Source of the DNA: Accumulibacter sp.
GTDB lineage: Bacteria; Pseudomonadota; Gammaproteobacteria; Burkholderiales; Rhodocyclaceae
DNA: 58,565 bases
Assembly: GCF_023806635.1 (NCBI RefSeq)
Contig: NZ_JAMTDQ010000098.1
Span: forward strand, 1 to 58,565
Direction of reading: 5' to 3'
This document shows positions 1-6,847 of this stretch, piece after piece. How positions within the stretch are numbered: the stretch's first letter is position 1; the number at the start of each line of letters is the position of its first letter. The notes beneath the pieces are model-generated. The model was not told the origin of the DNA. It saw only the letters and a list, made by a program, of their open reading frames with translations, and searched no databases. The position numbers and the translations under genes are program-made.

Positions 1-2116
1 AAATCCCCACGGCGCCTTGATTGAGCGCCTGCGCATGCCCGGCGGTCAGGGTGCCTGCCTGGATCGCCGTGCCGCCGGTGTAGCTGTTGGCGTGGCTCAG
101 GATGAGGGCGCCGGCACTGGTCTTGGTGAGGCGCCCGCCTGTGCCGCCGATCGAACCGCCGAAGTCGCCGTCGCGCACGGTCAGGGTGGCCGCTCCGAGG
201 TCGATGCTGCCGCTGCCCGAGAGGCTGCCGATCGACTGGTCGTGGCCCTGCAGCGCGAGCGTGCCGCCGGCGCCGACGCTGACGGCCCGGTCATCGGGGA
301 GGGCCGAGGCGACGCTGGTCCGCAGCGTGCCTGCCTGGATCGTCGTGCCGCCGGTGTAGGTGTTGGCCTGCGAAAGCACCAGACTGCCGGCGCCCGCTTT
401 CGTCAGGCTCCCGCCGCTGAACACACCGCTCTGCGTCGCACTGCTGCCGGCACTGGTGACGTCGATCGTCAATGCGCCGGCTCCCGTGGAAATGGCTCCC
501 AGGGTCATCGCTTGCGCGGTCAGACCGAGGTTGGCACCCTGGGTCGTGATGGAGTTGCCGTTGGACCTGATCGAGCCACCGGCAGTGATGCTGACCGCCC
601 GGCCGGCAGTGCTGGCAAAGCTGGCGTTGGTATTCAGAATGAAGTCGTTGTGCGCCTGCAGAGTATAGTTAGAGCTGGCACTGCCAAAGCGACTCGAGAG
701 GACGTAGAAGTCGGCGGTACTGTTGGCAGTCTGGAACACCAGCGACCCGGACACCAGCGAGCCGATCAGCTCCGTAGGTGGCGGCGAGCCGCCCGGTGCC
801 GTCGAAACAAAATACAGATCCCCCGGGTCGAGCAACAGCATCCCCGCCCTGCCCTTCGCCGCCGAGGTCACGACATCGCCGTCGAAAGTCAGGTTCCGCT
901 TGCCGGACACCTCAACGAAGCCGCCGTCGCCGCCCTGCTCGCCGCCCTTCACCGAGGTCGTGCCGTGGTAGCGCGTCCAGTCGTCCGCCCAGACGATCAC
1001 CTTGCCGCCGTCGCCGGTCGCACCGGCATCGGCGGTGATGGCGACTTCGGGGCCGACAAAGGTTTGCGTCGCGTTGCGCTCGCTGCCCTGCCCCTGGTAG
1101 TCGCCGCCGATCAGGACCGTGCCGCCGCCGACTGCTCCGGAGGCGTCGAGCCGCGCCTGCCCGAACAGCCCGACGCGCTCTCCGAGGACGCGAATCTCGC
1201 CGCCCGGGCGGGCGACGTCGGGCGTCGAGGCGTCGAGCTGCCCGCTGACGCTGACGACGCCGCTGCCGCCGCCGTCGAGATGGATCTCGCCGTTGCGCAG
1301 GGTGACACCGCGCGCCCGGACGACGCCCTCGACGTTGAGGACGGTGTCGAGCAGCGCGTCGCGCGCTCGCGCCTGCATGACGACGCGGCCGCCGTCGGCG
1401 TCGATGCTTCCGGAGTGTTCGACGAGGGCGCGCGCCAGTGCGCCGTCGACCTGGTAGCGGACGAGGCCGTCGCCGTCGAAGTCGAGCGCGACCTTGTCGC
1501 CGGCAATGAGGCCGGTGGTGCCACCGGGCGTGCTGATGTGGCCGGTGTTGATGACCCGGGCGCCGATCAGCGAGACGCTGCCGCCCGCCGGGGTGCGGAT
1601 CTCGCCATCGTTGCGGACGATTCCGGCGCCGCCCGCATCGGCGGTGAACACCATGCGACCGGCGAGCAGGTCGTGCGGGTTGGCATTGAGCGTGCTGGCG
1701 ACGAGGTTGCCGACATGGACGACGGCGCCCTTGCCGAACAGGACGCCGGCCGGGTTGATCAGGAAGACCGAGCCCGGGGCGCTGATGCGGCCGAGAATCT
1801 GCGAGGGGTCGTTGCCGGTGACGCGGTTGACGGTCATCGCGCTCGCCGAGGGCTGCGCGAAGTGCACCGATTCGTGGCCGGCGACGCTGAAGGTCCGCCA
1901 ATCGATCGCGGCCTTGCCGCTGCTCTGGTTGATCACCATGCTCGACGCGCTGCCGCTGACGCTGGCCTGCCCGGCGATCACTTTCGGGTCGGTCGGCAGG
2001 CCGTGGGCGATGCTGCCAAAGGCGGCCATGAGGGCAAAGACGATCGGGCGCAGGGTGGCGCGGCACGGCGCTGCGTGATGGTTGCGATTCCGTTCCCGAT
2101 TCACTTTGCTGGCCAT
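1..2116 (-). CDS. FHA-type two-partner secretion exoprotein (TpsA), partial
   Basis: N-terminal 705 codons of a large secreted exoprotein; the frame is open to the left window edge. The start is the ATG at 2116-2114 (MASKVNRERN). A hydrophobic stretch (LRPIVFALMAAFGSIAHG) ends the signal region. The haemagglutination-activity/TPS domain follows, with typical motifs VNRVTGNDPSQILGRI and FLINPAGVLFGKGA. Further on, two copies of the autotransporter-associated beta-strand repeat are visible: LTKAGAGSLVLSQANTYTGG and LTKTSAGALILSHANSYTGG, each closing with IQAGTL. The TPS domain should direct export through the outer-membrane partner encoded 43 bp upstream at 2160-3860. The function of the passenger (adhesin, toxin or matrix protein) cannot be told because the C-terminus is missing. 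Call of TpsA is firm; the role is not. Confidence 0.88.
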   Translation of the reverse strand, partial: MASKVNRERNRNHHAAPCRATLRPIVFALMAAFGSIAHGLPTDPKVIAGQASVSGSASSMVINQSSGKAAIDWRTFSVAGHESVHFAQPSASAMTVNRVTGNDPSQILGRISAPGSVFLINPAGVLFGKGAVVHVGNLVASTLNANPHDLLAGRMVFTADAGGAGIVRNDGEIRTPAGGSVSLIGARVINTGHISTPGGTTGLIAGDKVALDFDGDGLVRYQVDGALARALVEHSGSIDADGGRVVMQARARDALLDTVLNVEGVVRARGVTLRNGEIHLDGGGSGVVSVSGQLDASTPDVARPGGEIRVLGERVGLFGQARLDASGAVGGGTVLIGGDYQGQGSERNATQTFVGPEVAITADAGATGDGGKVIVWADDWTRYHGTTSVKGGEQGGDGGFVEVSGKRNLTFDGDVVTSAAKGRAGMLLLDPGDLYFVSTAPGGSPPPTELIGSLVSGSLVFQTANSTADFYVLSSRFGSASSNYTLQAHNDFILNTNASFASTAGRAVSITAGGSIRSNGNSITTQGANLGLTAQAMTLGAISTGAGALTIDVTSAGSSATQSGVFSGGSLTKAGAGSLVLSQANTYTGGTTIQAGTLRTSVASALPDDRAVSVGAGGTLALQGHDQSIGSLSGSGSIDLGAATLTVRDGDFGGSIGGTGGRLTKTSAGALILSHANSYTGGTAIQAGTLTAGHAQALNQGAVGI

Positions 2117-2159
2117 GGCGGTCTTCCTTGGGCTGCGGGTGAGGGCTGCTGCTGGGGGT

Positions 2160-3860
2160 TCAGAAGTAGCGACTGAGCTGGAAGTACACGCGCGGTCGCC
2201 GGTCGACTTCGTCGTTCACGAGGGTGCCCTGCTGCCGCCAGGCGACGCTCCCTTGCGCCGACCAGCTCTTGGCGGTCGCCCAGTTGAGGGCGATGCCGAA
2301 GCCGGAGAGGGTGCGCTGGTTGGGCGGGTCGTCAATCTTCGTCGGCGGGTCGATGTCGAGCCGTGATCGTCCCCAGTCGTAGAACAGGGCGCCGATCAGC
2401 GCGCCGGGGATCTTGCCGTCCCAGTTGGGCAGCGGGTAGCGCAGTTCGGCGGTGACGATCTGCGCTTCGTCGCCCGGCGCTTCGCCGACCGGGTAGGCGC
2501 GCACGCCGAAGGGGCCGCCGAGGCTGAATTTCTGGTAGCTGTCGAGCCGGTCGTGGGTGAACTGGCCGGCGTAGCGGAAGAAGAAGAGGAACTTGCTGTC
2601 GCCGAGCGCCTGCAGCCGCGAGTAGAAGGGGTTGATCTTCTGGAAGCGGCCCACCGGGGTGGTGACCTCGGCCGTGGGGTTGTCGAGCGTGCCGTTGACG
2701 TAGCCGAGCGAGAAGTTGCTGATGCCACCACCGAAGAGCCCGTCGCGCAGGTCACCGCTGAGGGTGAGCAGGATCGAGCGCGAGGTGCGGTGGATCGACA
2801 GTCCGGCATCAGGGTTGTCGGTGAACTTCTGGTAGTCGTAGCCGGCCTGGACGAAGACGTTGAAGTTGCGCGAGCGGACGACCGGGTAGAGGGCGAAGGC
2901 CATCATGTCGCGCGCGAGGCCGTTGCCCGACGGGATGCCCTGCTTCTCGAGCAGGGTGTAGCCGAGGTAGGAGTACGACGCGCCGAGGCGCAGGCCATCG
3001 CTGCCCACCGGCACGACGTAGCTGGCAGAGCCGTAGCCGGTGCCGCCATCCTGCGAGAAGAGGGCGCGCAGCGCCAGGGAGTCGCCGAGCCCGAGCGGCG
3101 AGCCGAAGACGAGGCTGCCGGTGATGCGGTTGGTGCCGGTGTAGCGCGATCCCATGTCGTCGATCTGGACCTGCCCGGAGAGCCGCTGGTCGGGTTCGAC
3201 GTCGAGCACGAGGTCGGCGGTTCCGGGTTCGCCGCCCGGACGGACGGTCGAGCGGGCGCTGACGCCGTGCAGGTCGTTGATCAGGAAGAGGACCCGTTCC
3301 ATGTCGCTCGTCTGCAGGACGCTGCCGGCCTGGAGCCGGTCGAGGTAGCCCTGGATGCGCGCGCGCGAGACCGGCGTCTGCTCGTTGTAGTTGAGCTCGA
3401 TCTTGCCCAGGCGGCCAAGGAGGACGACGATGCGGACGATGCCGTCGCTGATCTTCTGTTCGGGGATGTAGGCCTGCGCCAGCAGGTAGCCCTGGGCGTT
3501 GAAGTGGTTCTTGACCACCCCGGCGGCGTCGAGCAGGTCCTGGAAGCTGCGGTCCTTGCCGGTGAAGGAGGCAAGCCTGGCGCGCAGCGCGGCCGCTTCG
3601 TCGTCGCTGACGCCGACGATCTCGAAGCCGGCCACGTCGAGGCGCAACTCGGGAACGTCGGAGATCTCGCGCTTCGGCAGCGGCAGTTCGCTGCCGGTCT
3701 CGGCGTCGTCGAGCCTTGGCAGGCCGGGCGTGCCCTGGATGTCGCGCAGCAACCCGCCCGCGTCAACCTGCGCGTGCGCCAGGCCGCTGACGAGCAGCCA
3801 CAGGAGCGCCCACACCATGCCCCAACGGGAGCACCCGCGCCCGCGTGCTTCGCCGTGCAT
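2160..3860 (-). CDS. ShlB/FhaC/HecB-family outer-membrane transporter (TpsB)
   Basis: Two-partner secretion translocator that secretes the adjacent exoprotein. Chosen start MHGEARGRGC is preceded by GGGGGAG seven bases upstream and leads into a signal peptide (MVWALLWLLVSGLAHA), giving 566 aa, the usual size. A POTRA-type region (ELRLDVAGFEIVGVSDDEAA through FNAQGYLLAQAYIPEQKISDG) is followed by the beta-barrel, including the FhaC-like conserved segment KFSLGGPFGVRAYPVGEAPG and a C-terminus ending in an aromatic (YFQLSRYF). The frame stays open 30 codons further upstream, but that extension runs into the repeated region at 3893-4382. Gene order tpsB-tpsA with 43 bp between suggests one transcript. 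Confidence 0.9.
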   Translation of the reverse strand: MHGEARGRGCSRWGMVWALLWLLVSGLAHAQVDAGGLLRDIQGTPGLPRLDDAETGSELPLPKREISDVPELRLDVAGFEIVGVSDDEAAALRARLASFTGKDRSFQDLLDAAGVVKNHFNAQGYLLAQAYIPEQKISDGIVRIVVLLGRLGKIELNYNEQTPVSRARIQGYLDRLQAGSVLQTSDMERVLFLINDLHGVSARSTVRPGGEPGTADLVLDVEPDQRLSGQVQIDDMGSRYTGTNRITGSLVFGSPLGLGDSLALRALFSQDGGTGYGSASYVVPVGSDGLRLGASYSYLGYTLLEKQGIPSGNGLARDMMAFALYPVVRSRNFNVFVQAGYDYQKFTDNPDAGLSIHRTSRSILLTLSGDLRDGLFGGGISNFSLGYVNGTLDNPTAEVTTPVGRFQKINPFYSRLQALGDSKFLFFFRYAGQFTHDRLDSYQKFSLGGPFGVRAYPVGEAPGDEAQIVTAELRYPLPNWDGKIPGALIGALFYDWGRSRLDIDPPTKIDDPPNQRTLSGFGIALNWATAKSWSAQGSVAWRQQGTLVNDEVDRRPRVYFQLSRYF

Positions 3861-3892
3861 CCAGTTCTCCCCCAAGAAAGCCCCCCAAACCG

Positions 3893-4382
3893 CGCCCGCC
3901 CCCGCTTCTGCGTCAGGATCGCGTGACGCCATCGCATCTTTTTCAAACAATTATGGCGATGCGAGTATAGACGAAGTCAACGGCGGAGGGATGCAACTTT
4001 TTTTCCCGAACTGGCGCGCGCCGCTTCGAACAGGCGCGCTGCTTCGTCATTCCGGTGCCGCCGGCGCGCGCACGATACAGGGCCGAAACGTGCTTCGGCA
4101 AGGAGCAGCCGAAGCGTCCGATGACGCTCCCCCTGCAAGCGAATTCACGCTATTCTTGCGCCACGTTGCATGTCGCTTCTGGTCGAGATGAGATGAGGGC
4201 TCCAGCTTCAGGGCAGGGTGAATCATTCCGCTGCTCGCCGTTCAGACGACGCTTTCTCGCCCGCGCGACCGGCCTGCTGCTGTCGAGCCAACTCGGTCTG
4301 GCAGCGAGGTGTGCGATCGCCGCCGGCGAGGCGGCCGCGGCGGATGGGCAAGCCGGCGAGCGCGATGCCGGCCGCCCCGCCG
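3893..4382. repeat. Long direct repeat, copy 1 (pairs with 6375-6847)
   Basis: A 490-bp segment recurs at 6375-6847 in the same orientation. The two are near identical; the clearest differences are a 22-bp stretch near 4027-4048 present only here and a few substitutions around 3940-4020. It spans the 5' flank of tpsB, the whole non-coding region and the first roughly 63 codons of the caspase-like gene. Beyond 4382 the copies diverge abruptly: here into an IS91-family tail, there into the caspase domain. It therefore looks like a duplicated promoter plus signal-peptide region. Confidence 0.9.
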
Positions 4383-4453
4383 CCCACGCTGCGGCGGCGA
4401 GATGCGAATCATCGTCTTCATCACCGACGCCTGCGCTGTGCGCGACATTCTGA
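4193..4453 (+). pseudogene. Truncated duplicate of the caspase-like gene (signal region only)
   Basis: The ATG at 4193 opens the same N-terminus as the intact gene at 6658 (MRAPASGQGE, then FRRRFLARATGLLLSS). Identity ends at 4382, where the sequence enters an IS91-family transposase remnant in another frame and a stop follows at 4451-4453. The caspase domain is absent, so this is a fragment and not a functional protease. It could still be expressed as a short exported peptide if the promoter is active. Confidence 0.75.
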
Positions 4454-4602
4454 CCCATATCGGCGAGCCGACATCGCCGCCACGCCTGATGCCCGCCCGG
4501 GCGCCGCCGCTCTGGGAGATGCAGGACGCCACCTTGGGCGAGGACAACCCACAGGCTCAATCCGCGCCGGAGTACGAATTCGACCAGCGTATCGCCTGGT
4601 AG
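4384..4602 (+). pseudogene. IS91-family transposase, C-terminal tail A
   Basis: The frame from 4384 reads PRCGGEMRIIVFITD, then IGEPTSPPRLMPARAPPLWE, and closes with APEYEFDQRIAW and a stop. This is the characteristic C-terminus of IS91-family (Y2, rolling-circle) transposases. Nothing of the zinc-binding or catalytic tyrosine regions remains: the sequence starts directly at the end of the direct repeat. A 17-bp-arm hairpin lies 61 nt after the stop, and an 18-nt motif shared with tail B lies 211 nt after it. It is an inert remnant that may preserve the element's 3' end. Confidence 0.75.
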
Positions 4603-4662
4603 TGGTGGGATGGAAGCAAGACGAGCCAAGACGAACTGCCATCGCCCGTCGCGGGACGACTC

Positions 4663-4715
4663 GCGCCAGGGGCCATCCGTTCGGCCGGTCCGGCCGGGCG
4701 GATGGCCCCTGGCGC
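4663..4715. repeat. Perfect inverted repeat downstream of IS91 tail A
   Basis: Arms GCGCCAGGGGCCATCCG (4663-4679) and its exact complement (4699-4715). The 19-nt loop holds a second 7-bp palindrome (CGGCCGG, T, CCGGCCG). The hairpin sits 61 nt past the stop of the transposase tail. It has no T-run, so a simple terminator is unlikely. A degenerate relative occurs at 8171-8213, and an unrelated hairpin sits at the same relative place behind tail B (6201-6243). Confidence 0.8.
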
Positions 4716-4812
4716 TGAGCGGAGCGGGATTCGGATGACTTTTCAAGGGTCACCAAGGCAAAATTCGAGATTGACGCCCCTTGATGAAGGTTCATATACT
4801 CTCGATGGCGCC

Positions 4813-4830
4813 GTTGGATTTCCTATCCTT
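4813..4830 (+). other. Candidate IS91-type right-end motif, copy A
   Basis: The 18-mer gttggatttcctatcctt differs by one base from 6357-6374. Both copies lie 211-218 nt after the end of an IS91 transposase tail. The second directly abuts the start of the long direct repeat, as expected if the motif marks the element's 3' terminus. The assignment as a terminus is inference. Confidence 0.45.
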
Positions 4831-4913
4831 TGGACATCAGAGCCTCTTGCTGGCACCGAGACGACGGCATCGGGTCGTGCCCCGGCACGCGTTGGTCCGA
4901 CGACGGAGGCTTC

Positions 4914-5378
4914 ATGGGCATCGAAGACAAGTACAACCGGCTCAACAAGGCCGAAAAGGATTTTCTCTTCTGGCATCCGATTGCCGCGATCTCGTTCAAC
5001 AGCAACGCCAGCACCGCATTGGAGGAGGCGCGAAAGCGCTTCGGCCCGACCACGCAGCACAACGGTTCGGGCGATGCCTTCCGGCATTGCTTCTGGTCGG
5101 CGATGAATGCACGCGACCAGGGCGCCGACCTGGCGCGCGGGTTCGGCAATGCCCATGAAGACTGGATCGGCAACCCACCGGCCGAGAAGGCCATGGACCT
5201 GCACAACAACGGCGTCGGCTACGGCATCGGGACCACCTACATCGGCGCGTCGGACCGCGCATTGGCCGTGCTGTGCGTGCAGGCCTGGGCCAGCAAGAAG
5301 CTGGTGCAGATCGACGTGCCCGGAGGCAGCGACCTGATCTACAGCAACTCCTACGAAAAGGCGCTGTACGAGCCATGA
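4914..5378 (+). CDS. Small toxin-like protein (candidate effector, DUF6973-like)
   Basis: 154 aa from the ATG at 4914, with GGAGG five bases upstream. There is no signal peptide or membrane segment. The conserved-looking core is HPIAAISF (from residue 21), GSGDAFRHCFWSAMNARDQG (51-70, with D54, R57, H58, W61), then GNAHEDW (H81, E82) and EKAMDLHNNGVGYGIG (D95, H97, N98). Clustered D/R/H/E/N residues of this kind suggest an enzyme; the pattern resembles DUF6973-type domains known to me from toxin-like proteins. The stop overlaps the start of a lipoprotein gene (ATGA), the usual layout of an effector with a periplasmic immunity protein. With a T6SS 4 kb away, a T6SS effector is plausible but unproven. 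It lies between two IS91 remnants, so it probably arrived by transfer. Confidence 0.7.
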   Translation: MGIEDKYNRLNKAEKDFLFWHPIAAISFNSNASTALEEARKRFGPTTQHNGSGDAFRHCFWSAMNARDQGADLARGFGNAHEDWIGNPPAEKAMDLHNNGVGYGIGTTYIGASDRALAVLCVQAWASKKLVQIDVPGGSDLIYSNSYEKALYEP

Positions 5379-5836
5379 TCATTCCCTTCGCCGCGCTGCG
5401 CCGTGTGTTCCTGCTGCTGATCGTCTCGGCGGTGGCATCGGGCTGCGAACCAGGCGGAAAGGCCGAGATGGAACTGACCCAGACCCTGACGAATGCCGCC
5501 GAAGCGGTGGCACCCGGACAATCGCTGTCGCTCGACAAGGTCGTCACCCAGCCCTGGGACCACGTGCTGCTGTTCGGCCCCTACACCACGGTCGACCTGA
5601 TGAAGAAGGCCGTGGGCGGCGACCTGCCACCGGCCCTGCAGCGCATCCAGATCGAGCAGCGCGACGACGTCAATGCGGTTGTCTTTGTGCGCGAGGGCAA
5701 GGTCGCCGCCGCAGTGGCGCTGCCCCGCCGCGTGGCCGACTTCCCCAAGTCCGAGCTGCTGCGCTCCGTGCCGCGAACTCAGGCCAAGCTGTTGCGCGCT
5801 GCCACGGGCGTGGAGTTTCGCTGGCAGGGCAGCTGA
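5375..5836 (+). CDS. Putative lipoprotein, candidate immunity protein
   Basis: 153 aa; its ATG at 5375 overlaps the stop of the preceding gene, implying translational coupling. The N-terminus FLLLIVSAVASGC is a lipobox with the lipidated Cys at residue 24, so the mature protein should be anchored in the periplasm. The remainder (WDHVLLFGPYTTVDLMKKAV, then a charged C-terminal half ending GVEFRWQGS) matches no family I can name with certainty. Periplasmic lipoproteins coupled to small effector genes often neutralise the cognate toxin, which is the basis of the immunity suggestion. It could equally be an unrelated envelope lipoprotein. Confidence 0.65.
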   Translation: MIIPFAALRRVFLLLIVSAVASGCEPGGKAEMELTQTLTNAAEAVAPGQSLSLDKVVTQPWDHVLLFGPYTTVDLMKKAVGGDLPPALQRIQIEQRDDVNAVVFVREGKVAAAVALPRRVADFPKSELLRSVPRTQAKLLRAATGVEFRWQGS

Positions 5837-5838
5837 AT

Positions 5839-6031
5839 TCAGGCCGGCTTCGGCAACACCTGCAACACGCGCACGGGCGAGGCCGCGATCACCAGCGCCT
5901 GCAGCACGAAGCTTAGTGCCGCCAACCACAGGCAGACTGTCGCGCCTTGGCTGGCACCGACCGCGGCGCCGATCAGCGACCCGACCGGCCGCGCGCCGGC
6001 GTTCACGGTCAGGAAGATCGCCCCCACCCGG
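5839..6031 (-). pseudogene. C-terminal fragment of an MFS transporter
   Basis: On the minus strand, a frame ending at 5839 reads VGAIFLTVNAGARPVGSLIG, then CLWLAALSFVLQALVIAASP. This is the pattern of the last transmembrane helices of a major-facilitator exporter (EntS-like). The upstream part is missing: near 6026-6031 the sequence switches to an IS91 transposase tail on the other strand. It is a broken gene left by rearrangement, convergent with the lipoprotein gene and 2 bp from its stop. Confidence 0.6.
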
Positions 6032-6139
6032 GGACCGCCGCTCTGGGAGATGGCCGATGCCGACCAGGGCAACCAGGGCGAGTTCGACCCGCAAGCTCAA
6101 CCGGCACCGGACTACCCATTCGATCAGCGCATCGCCTGG
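6029..6139 (+). pseudogene. IS91-family transposase, C-terminal tail B
   Basis: The frame reads RGPPLWEMADADQGNQGEFD and then QPAPDYPFDQRIAW, the same C-terminus as tail A but clearly diverged, so the two come from different elements. The stop after IAW is lost (CAA AGG follows). The upstream part has been replaced by the MFS fragment. A hairpin and the 18-nt end motif follow at the same distances as behind tail A. Confidence 0.7.
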
Positions 6140-6200
6140 CAAAGGCCGCACGAAAGCCGATCCGATCGGGCTCGTCAGGGGCTCAGGGGCCGCTTGCACC

Positions 6201-6243
6201 ATGGGTCGCCGCGGCGGCCTCGTCGGCCACCGCGGCGACCCAT
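6201..6243. repeat. Inverted repeat downstream of IS91 tail B
   Basis: Arms ATGGGTCGCCGCGG (6201-6214) and CCGCGGCGACCCAT (6230-6243) are perfect complements, and the loop can extend the stem through GGCC/GGCC. The position, 62 nt after the transposase end, matches the hairpin behind tail A although the sequence differs. Confidence 0.75.
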
Positions 6244-6356
6244 AGCCATCCTCGTGCGGCGATTCCGGCGAGGTCTTCAGGCTCCTTGGGCACGCTTTCC
6301 CGGAATCACGACTGCTGTCAGGGCCTATCAGAGCCTGGAACACTTGCGGATGTGGC

Positions 6357-6374
6357 GTTGGATCTCCTATCCTT
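6357..6374 (+). other. Candidate IS91-type right-end motif, copy B
   Basis: gttggatctcctatcctt, one mismatch to 4813-4830. It ends exactly where the second copy of the long direct repeat begins (6375). This supports reading it as the end of the inserted DNA. Function inferred from position only. Confidence 0.45.
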
Positions 6375-6847
6375 CGCCCGCCCCCCGCTTCTGCGTCAGG
6401 ATCGCGTGACGCCATCGCATCTTCTTGAAACAACGATGGCGATGTGAGTATAGACGAAGTCGACAGCGGAGGGATGCAAGTTTTTTCCCCGAACTGGCGC
6501 GCGCTGCTTCATCAATGCGGTGCCGCCGGCGCGCGCACGATACAGGGCCGAAACGTGCTTCGGCAAGGACCAGCCGAAGCGTCCGATGACGCTCCCCCTG
6601 CAAGCGAATTCACGCTATTCTTGCGCCACGTTGCATGTCGCTTCTGGTCGAGATGAGATGAGGGCTCCAGCTTCAGGGCAGGGTGAATCATTCCGCTGCT
6701 CGCCGTTCAGACGACGCTTTCTCGCCCGCGCGACCGGCCTGCTGCTGTCGAGCCAACTCGGTCTGGCAGCGAGGTGTGCGATCGCCGCCGGCGAGGCGGC
6801 CGCGGCGGATGGGCAAGCCGGCGAGCGCGATGCCGGCCGCCCCGCCG
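6375..6847. repeat. Long direct repeat, copy 2 (pairs with 3893-4382)
   Basis: 473-bp counterpart of copy 1. It holds the 5' flank and the first roughly 63 codons of the intact caspase-like gene. Almost all differences between copies fall in the non-coding first 130 bp, and the coding portion is essentially identical, which suggests recent duplication or gene conversion. Together with 3893-4382 it encloses 2.0 kb of unrelated DNA and could recombine to delete it. Confidence 0.9.

Noticed and set aside
912-2066. Arg/Pro-rich minus-strand frame within tpsA
   Set aside because: Different frame from the recognisable TpsA protein; composition typical of an out-of-frame reading of GC-rich coding DNA.
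17-2176. Very long plus-strand open frame (719 codons) opposite the exoprotein gene
   Set aside because: Low-complexity Ala/Asp/Arg composition without domains; it is the mirror of the TpsA reading frame on the minus strand, which shows signal, TPS domain and repeats.
4603-4913. Further genes between IS91 tail A and the toxin-like gene
   Set aside because: Open frames here overlap the hairpin and show no protein family; only the hairpin and the 18-nt motif are supported.
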